From RGIG1934 sp964492545 (GTDB lineage: Bacteria; Bacillota; Clostridia; Lachnospirales; Lachnospiraceae): 10,110 bases of DNA. The stretch spans positions 1 through 10,110 of the forward strand of contig CAZBKO010000086.1 of assembly GCA_964492545.1 (NCBI GenBank). The letters run 5' to 3'. The stretch's first letter is position 1; each line of letters starts with the position of its first letter. Shown here piece by piece: positions 1 through 6,830 of the stretch. A program made the position numbers and the translations under genes. Under the pieces are notes generated by a model, which did not search any database, was not told the origin of the DNA, and saw only the letters and a program-made list of their open reading frames with translations.

Positions 1-903
1 TTAACAGGAAAAGAGCCAAACAAGAGCCTTAACCCAGATGAATGTGTTGCACTTGGTGCTTCTATTCAGGGTGGTAAGCTTGCAGGTGACGAGGGTGCAG
101 GTCATATCTTACTTCTTGATGTTACACCACTTTCACTGAGCATTGAGACAATGGGTGGCGTTGCAACAAGATTAATTGAGAGAAATACAACAATTCCTAC
201 AAAGAAGAGCCAGGTATTCTCAACAGCAGCTGATAATCAGAGCGCAGTTGATATCAACGTACTTCAGGGTGAAAGACAGTTTGCAAAGGATAACAAGAGC
301 CTTGGACAGTTCAGACTTGATGGTATTCCACCAGCAAGAAGAGGTGTTCCACAGATTGAGGTTACATTTGATATTGATGCAAATGGTATTGTAAATGTTT
401 CAGCAAAGGATTTAGGAACAGGAAAAGAACAGCATATTACAATTACAGCTGGTTCTAATATGTCTGATTCAGATATCGATAAGGCTGTTAAAGAAGCTGC
501 TGAATTCGAAGCACAGGATAAGAAACGTAAAGAAGCAATAGATGCAAGAAATGATGCTGATTCAATGGTATTCCAGACACAGAAGGCTCTTGATGAAGCT
601 GGTGATAAGCTTGATCCTAATGAGAAAGCAACAGTAGAAGCTGACTTAAATGCTCTTAAGGATTTAGTTGAAAAGTCAAATGCAGAAGATATGACAGATG
701 CACAGGTTGCAGATATCAAAGCAGCACAGGAAAAGTTAATGCAGAGTGCACAACAGTTATTCGCTAAGATGTATGAGCAGGCTCAGGCAGCAAATGGTGG
801 TGCAGCAGGCGCAGGCCCTGATATGGGAGCAGCTCAGGATATGGGTGGCCAGACAGGCGGCGCAGCAGATGATGTAGTTGATGGAGATTACAAAGAAGTA
901 TAA
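1..903 (+). CDS. dnaK: Chaperone DnaK (Hsp70), C-terminal part; 5' end outside window
   Basis: This is the ATP-dependent Hsp70 chaperone of the cytosol, which works with DnaJ and GrpE. The frame is open from base 1, giving the last 300 residues; a full DnaK is about 610-640, so roughly half is missing to the left. Visible residues 1-36 are the end of the nucleotide-binding domain. Residues 37-50 are the interdomain linker and first substrate-domain strand (LLLDVTPLSLSIET; many DnaKs have G where this has the second S of SLS). The beta-sandwich substrate-binding domain follows, with the family motifs GERQFAKDN and GIPPARRGVPQIEVTFDIDANGI, then a charged helical lid and a Gly/Ala/Met-rich flexible tail ending in the typical acidic DGDYKEV. 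dnaJ follows downstream, as in the classical heat-shock operon. An internal ATG at 151 is not the start, because homology continues upstream of it. Identification is very secure. Confidence 0.98.
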   Translation, partial: LTGKEPNKSLNPDECVALGASIQGGKLAGDEGAGHILLLDVTPLSLSIETMGGVATRLIERNTTIPTKKSQVFSTAADNQSAVDINVLQGERQFAKDNKSLGQFRLDGIPPARRGVPQIEVTFDIDANGIVNVSAKDLGTGKEQHITITAGSNMSDSDIDKAVKEAAEFEAQDKKRKEAIDARNDADSMVFQTQKALDEAGDKLDPNEKATVEADLNALKDLVEKSNAEDMTDAQVADIKAAQEKLMQSAQQLFAKMYEQAQAANGGAAGAGPDMGAAQDMGGQTGGAADDVVDGDYKEV

Positions 904-912
904 TCCTATTTA

Positions 913-948
913 TTTAAGTCGGCAGTGGAATACCACTGTCGACTTAAA
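913..948 (+). terminator. Strong stem-loop in the dnaK-dnaJ intergenic region (attenuator or RNA-stability hairpin)
   Basis: Bases 913-928 pair with 933-948 in a 16-bp stem with one G-U wobble (922/939) and a 4-base loop (AATA). It begins 9 bases after the dnaK stop. No U-run follows, so it does not look like an efficient intrinsic terminator on either strand. It more likely reduces readthrough into dnaJ or protects the 3' end of the upstream mRNA. The pairing is seen directly; the role is inferred. Confidence 0.7.
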
Positions 949-971
949 GAGTTATAGAAACGAGGTTAACA

Positions 972-2162
972 ATGGCTGATAAGAGAGATTACTATGAAGT
1001 ATTGGGCGTCGACAAAGGTGCAGATGACGCTGCAATAAAGAAAGCATATAGAGTACTTGCTAAGAAGTACCATCCTGATACTAATCCAGGTGACAAAGAG
1101 GCAGAGGCAAAATTCAAAGAGGCTTCAGAGGCATATGCTGTTCTTAGCGATCCTGAGAAGAGAAAACAATATGATCAGTTTGGTCATGCTGCATTTGACG
1201 GTGGTGCCGGTGGAGCAGGAGCAGGTGGTTTTGATTTTAATTTTGATGACATGGGAGATATTTTTGGAGATCTCTTTGGTGGAATGTTTGGCGGCGGAGG
1301 CGGACGCAGAAGACAGAACAACGGACCACAGAAGGGCTCTAATCTTAAGACAAGTGTTAGGATAACATTTGAGGAAGCTGTATTTGGATGTGAAAAAGAA
1401 ATAGAGCTTACACTTAAGGACGAATGTACAACATGCCACGGAACAGGTGCAAAGCCGGGAACATCACCGGAGACATGTACTAATTGTGGAGGTAAAGGTC
1501 AGGTTGTATATACACAGCAGTCTTTATTTGGCATGGTTAGAAATGTTCAGACATGTCCAACCTGTAATGGAACAGGTAAAGTCATAAAAGAAAAATGTAG
1601 TGGATGCTATGGCACAGGATACACAAGTACAAGAAAGAAAATTTCTGTTACAGTACCTGCAGGTATAGATAATGGCCAGCAGATTAGAATCAGGGATAAA
1701 GGTGAGCCGGGAATTAATGGCGGTCCTAGAGGCGATTTGCTTGTAGAGGTAGTTGTATCAAGACACCCTATTTTCCAGAGACAGGATTACAATTTGTACT
1801 CAACATCACCAATATCATTCGCACAGGCAGCTCTTGGCGGGGATGTGAGAATTAAGACAATCGACGGAGATGTATTATTTAATATTAAGCCTGGAACACA
1901 GACAGATACGAAAATAAGGCTCAAAGGAAAAGGTGTGCCAACACTTAGAAATAAGCAGGTTAGAGGTGACCATTTTGTAACATTGGTGGTCAAAGTACCT
2001 GAAAAGCTCAATGCCGAACAGAAGGAAGCATTGAGAGCATTTGATGATGCAATGGGTGGAACACTTGAGAATACAGATAAATCAGAAAATCCACCAAAAG
2101 AAACAAAGTCAGGAAAGAAAAAAGGTTTTATGGATAAATTAAAGGATACTTTTGAAAATTAG
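972..2162 (+). CDS. dnaJ: Chaperone protein DnaJ (Hsp40)
   Basis: This is the co-chaperone that delivers unfolded substrate to DnaK and stimulates its ATPase. The 396-residue product has the full type I layout. The J domain spans about residues 1-70, with the HPD motif at 34-36. A Gly/Phe-rich segment at about 75-112 includes a run of five glycines. The cysteine-rich zinc domain has four CxxCxGxG repeats at C152/C155, C169/C172, C195/C198 and C209/C212, enough for two zinc ions. The C-terminal substrate-binding domains follow, and the protein ends in a Lys-rich tail that is poorly conserved. The start is the ATG at 972, with a GAGG ribosome binding site 6 bases upstream. It lies 68 bases after dnaK, with a hairpin between them, so the two genes are probably co-transcribed with lowered readthrough. 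No CIRCE operator is visible directly upstream. Length and motifs are normal. Confidence 0.98.
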   Translation: MADKRDYYEVLGVDKGADDAAIKKAYRVLAKKYHPDTNPGDKEAEAKFKEASEAYAVLSDPEKRKQYDQFGHAAFDGGAGGAGAGGFDFNFDDMGDIFGDLFGGMFGGGGGRRRQNNGPQKGSNLKTSVRITFEEAVFGCEKEIELTLKDECTTCHGTGAKPGTSPETCTNCGGKGQVVYTQQSLFGMVRNVQTCPTCNGTGKVIKEKCSGCYGTGYTSTRKKISVTVPAGIDNGQQIRIRDKGEPGINGGPRGDLLVEVVVSRHPIFQRQDYNLYSTSPISFAQAALGGDVRIKTIDGDVLFNIKPGTQTDTKIRLKGKGVPTLRNKQVRGDHFVTLVVKVPEKLNAEQKEALRAFDDAMGGTLENTDKSENPPKETKSGKKKGFMDKLKDTFEN

Positions 2163-2181
2163 TACTCCGGAAAGTTGGCTA

Positions 2182-2218
2182 GTGTGAAAAATAAGTCTGA
2201 TGACCTGATTTTTCACAC
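2182..2218 (+). repeat. Perfect 11-bp inverted repeat (hairpin) after dnaJ
   Basis: GTGTGAAAAAT at 2182-2192 pairs with ATTTTTCACAC at 2208-2218. Inside the 15-base loop, GTC (2195-2197) can pair with GAC (2202-2204). AGTT at 2174-2177 and AACT at 2219-2222 could extend the base of the stem past a bulge. The structure starts 19 bases past the dnaJ stop. It lacks a trailing U-run, so it is not a clear intrinsic terminator; it could trap RNA polymerase or stabilise the dnaJ 3' end. Confidence 0.6.
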
Positions 2219-2324
2219 AACTATTTGTGCAGGAGCATCACAAATAGCATTCATGGAGAAGAGAAATCGCCTTCGCGAGTTTCACTTCGCCTCGTCGCAA
2301 AAAATGCTCCGGAAAGTTGGTTAA
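2184..2324 (+). CDS. Possible 46-codon upstream ORF translationally coupled to prmA
   Basis: An open frame starts at GTG 2184 and stops at TAA 2322-2324, one base before the prmA ATG at 2326. Its GGAAAG ribosome-binding-like sequence (2169-2174) and 9-base spacing are exact duplicates of those in front of prmA. The 46-residue product would be basic at its end (RNRLREF at about 28-34, QKMLRKVG at the C-terminus), with no signal peptide or membrane segment. Codons such as CGC, TCG and CGG are unlike the neighbouring genes, which use AGA, and the frame overlaps the hairpins. It may therefore be a leader peptide controlling prmA, or simply an open frame created when the repeat landed there. I do not recognise a family and have no support for function. 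Confidence 0.25.
   Translation: MKNKSDDLIFHTTICAGASQIAFMEKRNRLREFHFASSQKMLRKVG
2221..2247 (+). repeat. Perfect 9-bp inverted repeat with loop complementary to the prmA leader
   Basis: CTATTTGTG (2221-2229) pairs with CACAAATAG (2239-2247). The 9-base loop holds GGAGCAT (2232-2238), which is complementary to ATGCTCC at 2304-2310, just before the prmA ribosome binding site. AGCATT (2246-2251) can instead pair with AATGCT (2303-2308). These mutually exclusive pairings could make a pseudoknot or a switch-like leader. The complementarity is visible; folding and function are inferred. Confidence 0.5.
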
Positions 2325-2325
2325 T

Positions 2326-3336
2326 ATGAAATGGAATAAGTATACAATAGAGACTACTGAGGAAGCTGAGGATGTTGTAAGCAGTATATTGTCAGAGCTT
2401 GGTATTTCAGGTATTGAAGTTGAGGATAAAATGCCATTAAGTGAGGCAGATAAGAAGAAAATGTATGTCGATATTTTGCCGGACCCTGTAGATGACGATG
2501 GAAAAGCATACATAAGCTTCTATCTTGAGATTCCTGAACCAAAAGATGATGAGGAGAGCGAAGGCGTTGTGGGAGAGCGAAATCCTATGACCGGAAGCGA
2601 AATCATTATTGATGTAATCAAGGATGAACTTGAGGACATGAGAACATTTATGAATATGGGAAGCCTTAATATAATACAGAGTGTAACAGAGGATCAGGAT
2701 TGGATAAACAACTGGAAAGCATACTTTAAACCATTTTATATTGATGATATTCTTATAAAACCAACATGGGAAGAAATTCCAAAGAACAGCAATCATTCTA
2801 TGTATATCGATATTGATCCGGGTATTGCTTTCGGTACAGGAATGCATGAGACTACAAGACTTTGTATAAGACAGCTGAGAAAATATGTTCAAAATGATAC
2901 TAATCTACTGGATGTTGGATGTGGCAGCGGTATTTTATCAATAATAGGAATGAAGCTTGGAGCCGACAAGGCAACTGCCATAGATATTGATCCGGATGCT
3001 ACAAAAGCGACAGTTGAAAATGCACATGTTAATGATATTAATATGGATAATTACACAGTATTTGACGGAAATATTATAGGCGATAAAGAAATACAAGACA
3101 AAACCGGATATGAGTGTTATGATATAGTTGTTGCAAATATTTTAGCAGATGTAATAATACCGTTACAGGCAACAATAGCACCTCATATGAAAAAGGGTGC
3201 AATATTTATAACATCCGGAATAATTAACACTAAGGAAAAGGATGTAGTCGAGGCAATTGATGGCAATCCTGAACTCGAAGTAAAAGAAATTACACGTGAT
3301 GGTGACTGGGTATCTATTACAGCATATAAGAAATAA
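2326..3336 (+). CDS. prmA: Ribosomal protein L11 methyltransferase
   Basis: PrmA transfers methyl groups from S-adenosylmethionine to lysines and the N-terminus of ribosomal protein L11. The 336-residue product has an N-terminal substrate-recognition region (about 1-130) and a C-terminal class I methyltransferase fold. Visible motifs are DPGIAFGTGMHETT at 165-178, the SAM-binding LDVGCGSG at 195-202, the acidic DIDPDA at about 220-225, and VANILADVI at 269-277, typical of PrmA. The start is placed at ATG 2326: a GGAAAG sequence lies 9 bases upstream, and the next in-frame upstream candidate, TTG at 2317, would overlap that site. The gene follows dnaJ, a common Firmicutes arrangement, but is separated from it by a repeat-bounded module that could tune its translation. 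rsmE follows 33 bases downstream. Function is secure. Confidence 0.96.
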   Translation: MKWNKYTIETTEEAEDVVSSILSELGISGIEVEDKMPLSEADKKKMYVDILPDPVDDDGKAYISFYLEIPEPKDDEESEGVVGERNPMTGSEIIIDVIKDELEDMRTFMNMGSLNIIQSVTEDQDWINNWKAYFKPFYIDDILIKPTWEEIPKNSNHSMYIDIDPGIAFGTGMHETTRLCIRQLRKYVQNDTNLLDVGCGSGILSIIGMKLGADKATAIDIDPDATKATVENAHVNDINMDNYTVFDGNIIGDKEIQDKTGYECYDIVVANILADVIIPLQATIAPHMKKGAIFITSGIINTKEKDVVEAIDGNPELEVKEITRDGDWVSITAYKK

Positions 3337-3369
3337 AATGACACTATATGTGGTCACATGGAGGTATAT

Positions 3370-4119
3370 ATGCACCATTTTTTCGTTACACCTGAATGTG
3401 TACATGACAATTATATATTGATTAGTGGCAGTGATGTAAATCATATTAAAAATGTTCTTCGCATGAAATCCGGCGAAGAACTTTTAATCAGTGACGGTGC
3501 CGGTACTGACTATTTGTGCAGTGTTGGTACTATCACTGATGATAGCATTACTGCTGATATTATTAATGGCGAGTATGGAGGCACAGAGCTTAACACCCGC
3601 TTTTATTTATTTCAGGGGATGCCCAAAAGTGACAAGATGGAGCTTATCATTCAGAAGGCAGTTGAGCTTGGGTGCTTTGAAATAATTCCTGTTCAGACAA
3701 GAAGAACAATAGTTAAGCTTGACAAAAAGAAAGAAGATGCTAAACTTAAGCGTTGGAATGCTATTTCTGAGAGTGCTGCAAAGCAGTCAAGAAGGAGTAT
3801 AGTCCCTAAGGTCGAAAGAGTCATGACATTTAAGGAAGCAATAGAATATGCAGGCGAATTTGATATTAATTTAATTCCTTATGAGAATTACAAGGACATG
3901 ACAGAAACTAAGAAGGTTATAGATAAGATTCTTCCTAATCAGAAGGTGGGAATATTTATAGGACCTGAGGGTGGATTTGAAGAATCGGAGGTGGATTTCG
4001 CGGTGGAGCATAATGTGGAGAGAATTTCACTGGGTAAGAGAATACTGCGAACAGAAACAGCCGGACTTGCTATACTATCTGTTTTAATGTTCAGGATAGA
4101 GGAAAGGAATTGCGATTAA
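3370..4119 (+). CDS. rsmE: 16S rRNA (uracil(1498)-N3)-methyltransferase
   Basis: RsmE methylates N3 of U1498 of 16S rRNA in the 30S subunit, using S-adenosylmethionine. The 249-residue protein starts MHHFFV, typical of the family's N-terminal PUA-like domain. The C-terminal SPOUT (trefoil-knot) domain shows QGMPKSDKMELIIQKAVELG near 82-101, IGPEGGF at 197-203 and LGKRILRTETA at 221-231, the last two forming the SAM-binding knot. A GGAGG site at 3360-3364 lies 5 bases before ATG 3370, which decides the start; an in-frame ATG at 3358 would run through that site and is rejected. It lies between prmA and the cysteine desulfurase gene; its stop (4117-4119) is one base from the next ATG, which indicates co-transcription and probable translational coupling. 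Length is normal (about 240-255). Confidence 0.97.
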   Translation: MHHFFVTPECVHDNYILISGSDVNHIKNVLRMKSGEELLISDGAGTDYLCSVGTITDDSITADIINGEYGGTELNTRFYLFQGMPKSDKMELIIQKAVELGCFEIIPVQTRRTIVKLDKKKEDAKLKRWNAISESAAKQSRRSIVPKVERVMTFKEAIEYAGEFDINLIPYENYKDMTETKKVIDKILPNQKVGIFIGPEGGFEESEVDFAVEHNVERISLGKRILRTETAGLAILSVLMFRIEERNCD

Positions 4120-4120
4120 G

Positions 4121-5275
4121 ATGGAAGCATATTTAGACAACTCAGCAACTACGAAAGTGTTTGAGAGTGTGAGAGATATAATGGTTAAGACAATGATGGA
4201 GGATTATGGAAATCCATCGTCGATGCATCTTGTAGGACTTAAGGCAGAGAACTATGTAAAGGATGCAAGGCATATTATTGCATCATCACTTAAAGCAGCA
4301 GACAAAGAAATAATATTTACATCTGGTGGCTCAGAGTCAAATAACATGGCTATAATTGGAAGTGCCTTAGCTAATAGAAGAGCAGGAAAACATATTATTA
4401 CAACGCAGATAGAACATGCATCGGTATCTGCAACTATGAAATTTATGGAAGATAACGGATATGAAGTTACTTATATTCCGGTTGACGCAAGAGGTGTGCT
4501 TGATTTAGAAGCATTTGAGAAGGCCATAAGACCGGATACAATACTTGTGTCGGTAATGTATGTGAACAATGAAATCGGTTCGATTCAGCCTATAGAGCAG
4601 ATAAGCAGAATAATAGCGAAGAAGAATTCTTCAATTATTTTCCATGTCGATGCAATACAGGCATATGGTAAAATGGAAATATATCCTAAGAGACTTGGAA
4701 TTGACTTAATGTCAGTTAGCGGGCATAAGATTCATGGACCAAAAGGAATAGGATTTATATATATTAAGGATAAGACAAAAATCAAGCCAATTATTTATGG
4801 CGGAGGTCAGCAGAATGCAATGCGCTCAGGAACTGAAAATGTGCCTGGAATTGCAGGACTTGGACAGGCTGTAGCAGAGATTTTTAAGGACGTTACAGGT
4901 GAACAGAGTAAAATAATAGAACTTAAAGATTATTTTATTGATAGAATATCTCAACTAGACGGAGTTTTTGTTAACAGTGAAAAAGGCAATCAGTCAGCAC
5001 CACATATAATAAGTGTAAGCGTGGAGGGAATCAGAAGTGAAGTGCTTTTACATTCACTGGAGGATTTGGGCGTGTATGTATCGGCAGGAAGTGCCTGCTC
5101 ATCCAATAAGCCGGCGGTCAGCGCAACACTTAAAGCAATTGGAGTTAGAAAAGACCTGTTGGATTCAACAGTGAGATTTAGCTTATCTGTCAATACAACA
5201 CAGGAAGAACTTGATTATGCGGTTGATAGTCTGAATATGTTACTTGGTAAATTAAGATTATATAAGAGAAAGTAG
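4121..5275 (+). CDS. nifS: Cysteine desulfurase (NifS/IscS family), likely sulfur donor to ThiI
   Basis: This PLP-dependent enzyme removes sulfur from L-cysteine, leaving a persulfide on its own cysteine and releasing alanine. The 384-residue protein shows YLDNSATT at 4-11, GNPSSMH at 30-36, the phosphate-binding TSGGSESNN at 67-75, EHA with H99 stacking on PLP, the HVDAIQ segment around D177/Q180, the Schiff-base lysine K203 in SGHKIHGPKG, and the catalytic C326 in SAGSACSS. The gene ends in AGTAGAGGAT, so its stop codon overlaps the ribosome binding site of thiI 12 bases later. That tight pairing, known from Bacillus NifZ-ThiI, suggests it supplies sulfur for tRNA 4-thiouridine rather than general Fe-S assembly. 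No iscU or iscR lies nearby. The enzyme class is sure; the specific sulfur acceptor is inferred from context. Confidence 0.93.
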   Translation: MEAYLDNSATTKVFESVRDIMVKTMMEDYGNPSSMHLVGLKAENYVKDARHIIASSLKAADKEIIFTSGGSESNNMAIIGSALANRRAGKHIITTQIEHASVSATMKFMEDNGYEVTYIPVDARGVLDLEAFEKAIRPDTILVSVMYVNNEIGSIQPIEQISRIIAKKNSSIIFHVDAIQAYGKMEIYPKRLGIDLMSVSGHKIHGPKGIGFIYIKDKTKIKPIIYGGGQQNAMRSGTENVPGIAGLGQAVAEIFKDVTGEQSKIIELKDYFIDRISQLDGVFVNSEKGNQSAPHIISVSVEGIRSEVLLHSLEDLGVYVSAGSACSSNKPAVSATLKAIGVRKDLLDSTVRFSLSVNTTQEELDYAVDSLNMLLGKLRLYKRK

Positions 5276-5287
5276 AGGATTAGCTAT

Positions 5288-6466
5288 ATGTTTAAGGCAT
5301 TTTTAATAAAGTATGCTGAAATTGGAGTTAAGGGTAAGAACAGATATATTTTTGAGGACGCATTGGTAAATCAGATTAAGAATGCGTTGATGGACGTAGA
5401 TGGAGAATTTGATGTATATAAGACAGCAGGAAGAATATATGCACAGGCTCTGTCTGAATTCGATTATGATGAAACAATCGAGGCTCTTAAAAGAGTGTTC
5501 GGAATTGTTGGAATATGTCCACTTGTGCAGATTGAAGATAATGGATTTGAAGATTTGTGTGCTAAAGTGATTGAATATATGGACTGGATGTATCCTGATA
5601 AGAATACAACATTTAAGGTGTTTGCAAGACGAGCAAGAAAGAATTATCCTTTGAATTCAACAGAAATCAACAGAGATTTAGGCGAAGCAGTTCTTAATGC
5701 TTTTCCTGATATAAGAGTTGATGTTCATAATCCTAAGATAAGTCTTAACGTTGAGATTAGAGAAAAGATAAATATTTATTCAGAAGTAATACCGGGACCA
5801 GGTGGAATGCCAATTGGAACAGCCGGAAAGGCAATGCTGCTGCTATCAGGTGGTATTGACAGTCCTGTGGCTGGATATATGATTGCAAAACGTGGTGTGC
5901 AGCTTGAAGCTACATATTTCCATGCGCCACCATATACAAGTGAGAGAGCTAAACAGAAAGTAGTGGATCTTGCTAAATTAGTAGCTAAATATTCAGGACC
6001 TATCAAGTTAAATGTAGTTAACTTTACAGATATCCAGTTATACATTTACGAAAAATGTCCTCATGAGGAATTAACAATTGTAATGAGAAGATATATGATG
6101 AGAATTGCTGAACATTTTGCAAAGGAATCAGGATGTCTTGGACTTATTACAGGTGAGAGTATAGGACAGGTTGCCAGCCAGACAATGCAGAGTCTTGCAG
6201 CAACAAATGAAGTATGTACTATTCCTGTGTACAGACCTGTTATTGCATTTGATAAACAGGATATTGTTGATATTGCATGCAAAATTGATACTTATGAGAC
6301 TTCAATATTACCATTTGAGGACTGCTGTACAATATTTGTAGCAAAACATCCGGTAACTAAGCCAAATATTAAAGTAATTAATTCGTCAGAGAGAAAGTTA
6401 TCTGAAAAGATAGATGAATTAGTAAAAGAAGCTATAGAATCAGTAGAAGTTATTATTGCAGATTAG
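5288..6466 (+). CDS. thiI: tRNA 4-thiouridine synthase ThiI (rhodanese-less)
   Basis: ThiI adenylates U8 of tRNA and inserts sulfur to make 4-thiouridine, a UV-sensing modification; in some bacteria it also supplies sulfur to ThiS for thiamine thiazole. The 392-residue protein has an N-terminal ferredoxin-like region beginning with the family motif KYAEIGVKGKNR, then a THUMP RNA-binding domain (about 60-165). An ATP-pyrophosphatase domain follows, with the PP-loop SGGIDSPVAGYM at 187-198 and TGESIGQVASQT at 288-299. It stops just after EDCCTIF and lacks the C-terminal rhodanese domain of the E. coli protein, as is usual in Firmicutes, where the partner desulfurase passes sulfur on directly. 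An AGAGGA site lies 8 bases before ATG 5288 and overlaps the upstream stop. It is the last gene of this plus-strand run. Confidence 0.96.
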   Translation: MFKAFLIKYAEIGVKGKNRYIFEDALVNQIKNALMDVDGEFDVYKTAGRIYAQALSEFDYDETIEALKRVFGIVGICPLVQIEDNGFEDLCAKVIEYMDWMYPDKNTTFKVFARRARKNYPLNSTEINRDLGEAVLNAFPDIRVDVHNPKISLNVEIREKINIYSEVIPGPGGMPIGTAGKAMLLLSGGIDSPVAGYMIAKRGVQLEATYFHAPPYTSERAKQKVVDLAKLVAKYSGPIKLNVVNFTDIQLYIYEKCPHEELTIVMRRYMMRIAEHFAKESGCLGLITGESIGQVASQTMQSLAATNEVCTIPVYRPVIAFDKQDIVDIACKIDTYETSILPFEDCCTIFVAKHPVTKPNIKVINSSERKLSEKIDELVKEAIESVEVIIAD

Positions 6467-6482
6467 TAAAGAGGCAAAGAAA

Positions 6483-6509
6483 AAGAGGATGAATCAAATT
6501 CATCCTCTT
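6483..6509 (-). terminator. Intrinsic terminator of the HPr-like gene (possibly bidirectional)
   Basis: AAGAGGATGAAT (6483-6494) pairs perfectly with ATTCATCCTCTT (6498-6509) around a 3-base loop. Read on the minus strand, the stem is followed by a T-rich tract (TTTTCTTTG-like, from 6484 leftward), the classical terminator layout, and it begins 15 bases after the HPr-like stop. On the plus strand, after thiI, only AATAATATC follows, so termination of thiI transcripts would be weaker. Confidence 0.8.
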
Positions 6510-6524
6510 AATAATATCATTAAA

Positions 6525-6758
6525 TTAATCAACGATATATGGTTTAAGTACTGCAAGAACTTCATCAATATTATCTTCTGCGTGTACATTTAAATCGATA
6601 GTCTTTGAAAGGTCTAAGCTGAAAATACCCATAATTGATTTTGCATCGATTACGTATCTGCCTGATACTAAATCAAAATCAGATTCGAATTTTGTAATAT
6701 CATTTACAAAAGCTTTTACCTTGTCGATTGAGTTTAAACTAATTTTTACTGTCTTCAT
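6525..6758 (-). CDS. HPr-family protein lacking the active-site histidine
   Basis: The 77-residue product aligns with the PTS phosphocarrier HPr. The regulatory-serine region is well kept (AKSIMGIFSLDLS, S41 corresponding to Ser46 of B. subtilis HPr), as is the end of the fold (a helix LAVLKPYI). The phosphotransfer site, normally GxHARPA near residue 15, reads NSIDKVKAFV instead: no histidine, arginine or proline there, and the only histidine is H59. It therefore cannot carry phosphate the usual PTS way; a Crh-like regulatory role through S41, or a role unrelated to PTS, is possible. An AGGAGG site lies 8 bases before ATG 6758. It is a single-gene minus-strand unit between convergent thiI and divergent mtaB, with its own promoter and terminator. 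Family membership is clear; function is unknown. Confidence 0.85.
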   Translation of the reverse strand: MKTVKISLNSIDKVKAFVNDITKFESDFDLVSGRYVIDAKSIMGIFSLDLSKTIDLNVHAEDNIDEVLAVLKPYIVD

Positions 6759-6805
6759 AATAACAACCTCCTAGTTCGATAAGTTTACCTTCTACGTGAG
6801 TTATG

Positions 6806-6811
6806 TAAAAT
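6806..6811 (+). promoter_or_regulatory. Candidate promoter for mtaB (-10 element)
   Basis: TAAAAT at 6806-6811 follows TTTACC (6784-6789) with a 16-base spacer. That would start transcription near 6818 and give mtaB a leader of about 80 bases, back to back with the HPr-like promoter. Both hexamers are imperfect, so this is a weak call. Confidence 0.3.
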
Positions 6812-6830
6812 ATTTCTCACTACGATATAT

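Larger units (their letters stand above)
2165..2320 (+). repeat. Repeat-bounded 142-bp intergenic module (14-bp direct repeats, internal hairpins, CpG-rich core)
   Basis: An identical 14-base sequence, CTCCGGAAAGTTGG, occurs at 2165-2178 directly after the dnaJ stop and again at 2307-2320 directly before prmA. Similarity continues 11 bases past each copy with three mismatches, so copy 1 carries GTG (2184) where copy 2 carries the prmA ATG (2326). Between them lie a perfect 11-bp inverted repeat, a perfect 9-bp inverted repeat, and a segment at 2268-2298 with six CpG dinucleotides in 31 bases, unlike the AGA-rich, CpG-poor surroundings. This looks like a dispersed intergenic repeat or miniature mobile element that duplicated the prmA start region, but no transposase or classical terminal inverted repeats are visible. 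Whether it occurs elsewhere in the genome cannot be seen here. Confidence 0.6.

Noticed and set aside
264..719. 151-codon open frame on the minus strand
   Set aside because: It lies wholly antisense to the well-conserved dnaK reading frame, is low-complexity (Ser/Ala-rich), and has no independent support.
2317..2325. TTG 2317 as prmA start
   Set aside because: It would overlap the GGAAAG site that is correctly spaced for ATG 2326; the extra three residues add nothing.
2238..2513. 91-codon minus-strand frame spanning the repeat module and the prmA start
   Set aside because: It overlaps prmA antisense; its reading through the CpG-rich module is explained by that repeat, and no ribosome binding site was seen.
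3339..3356. Small inverted repeat (TGAC...GTCA) between prmA and rsmE
   Set aside because: Only four plus two base pairs with a bulge; not strong enough to call a terminator or regulatory hairpin.
3358..3369. ATG 3358 as rsmE start
   Set aside because: The GGAGG site at 3360-3364 lies inside that extension and serves ATG 3370, where the family's usual N-terminus begins.
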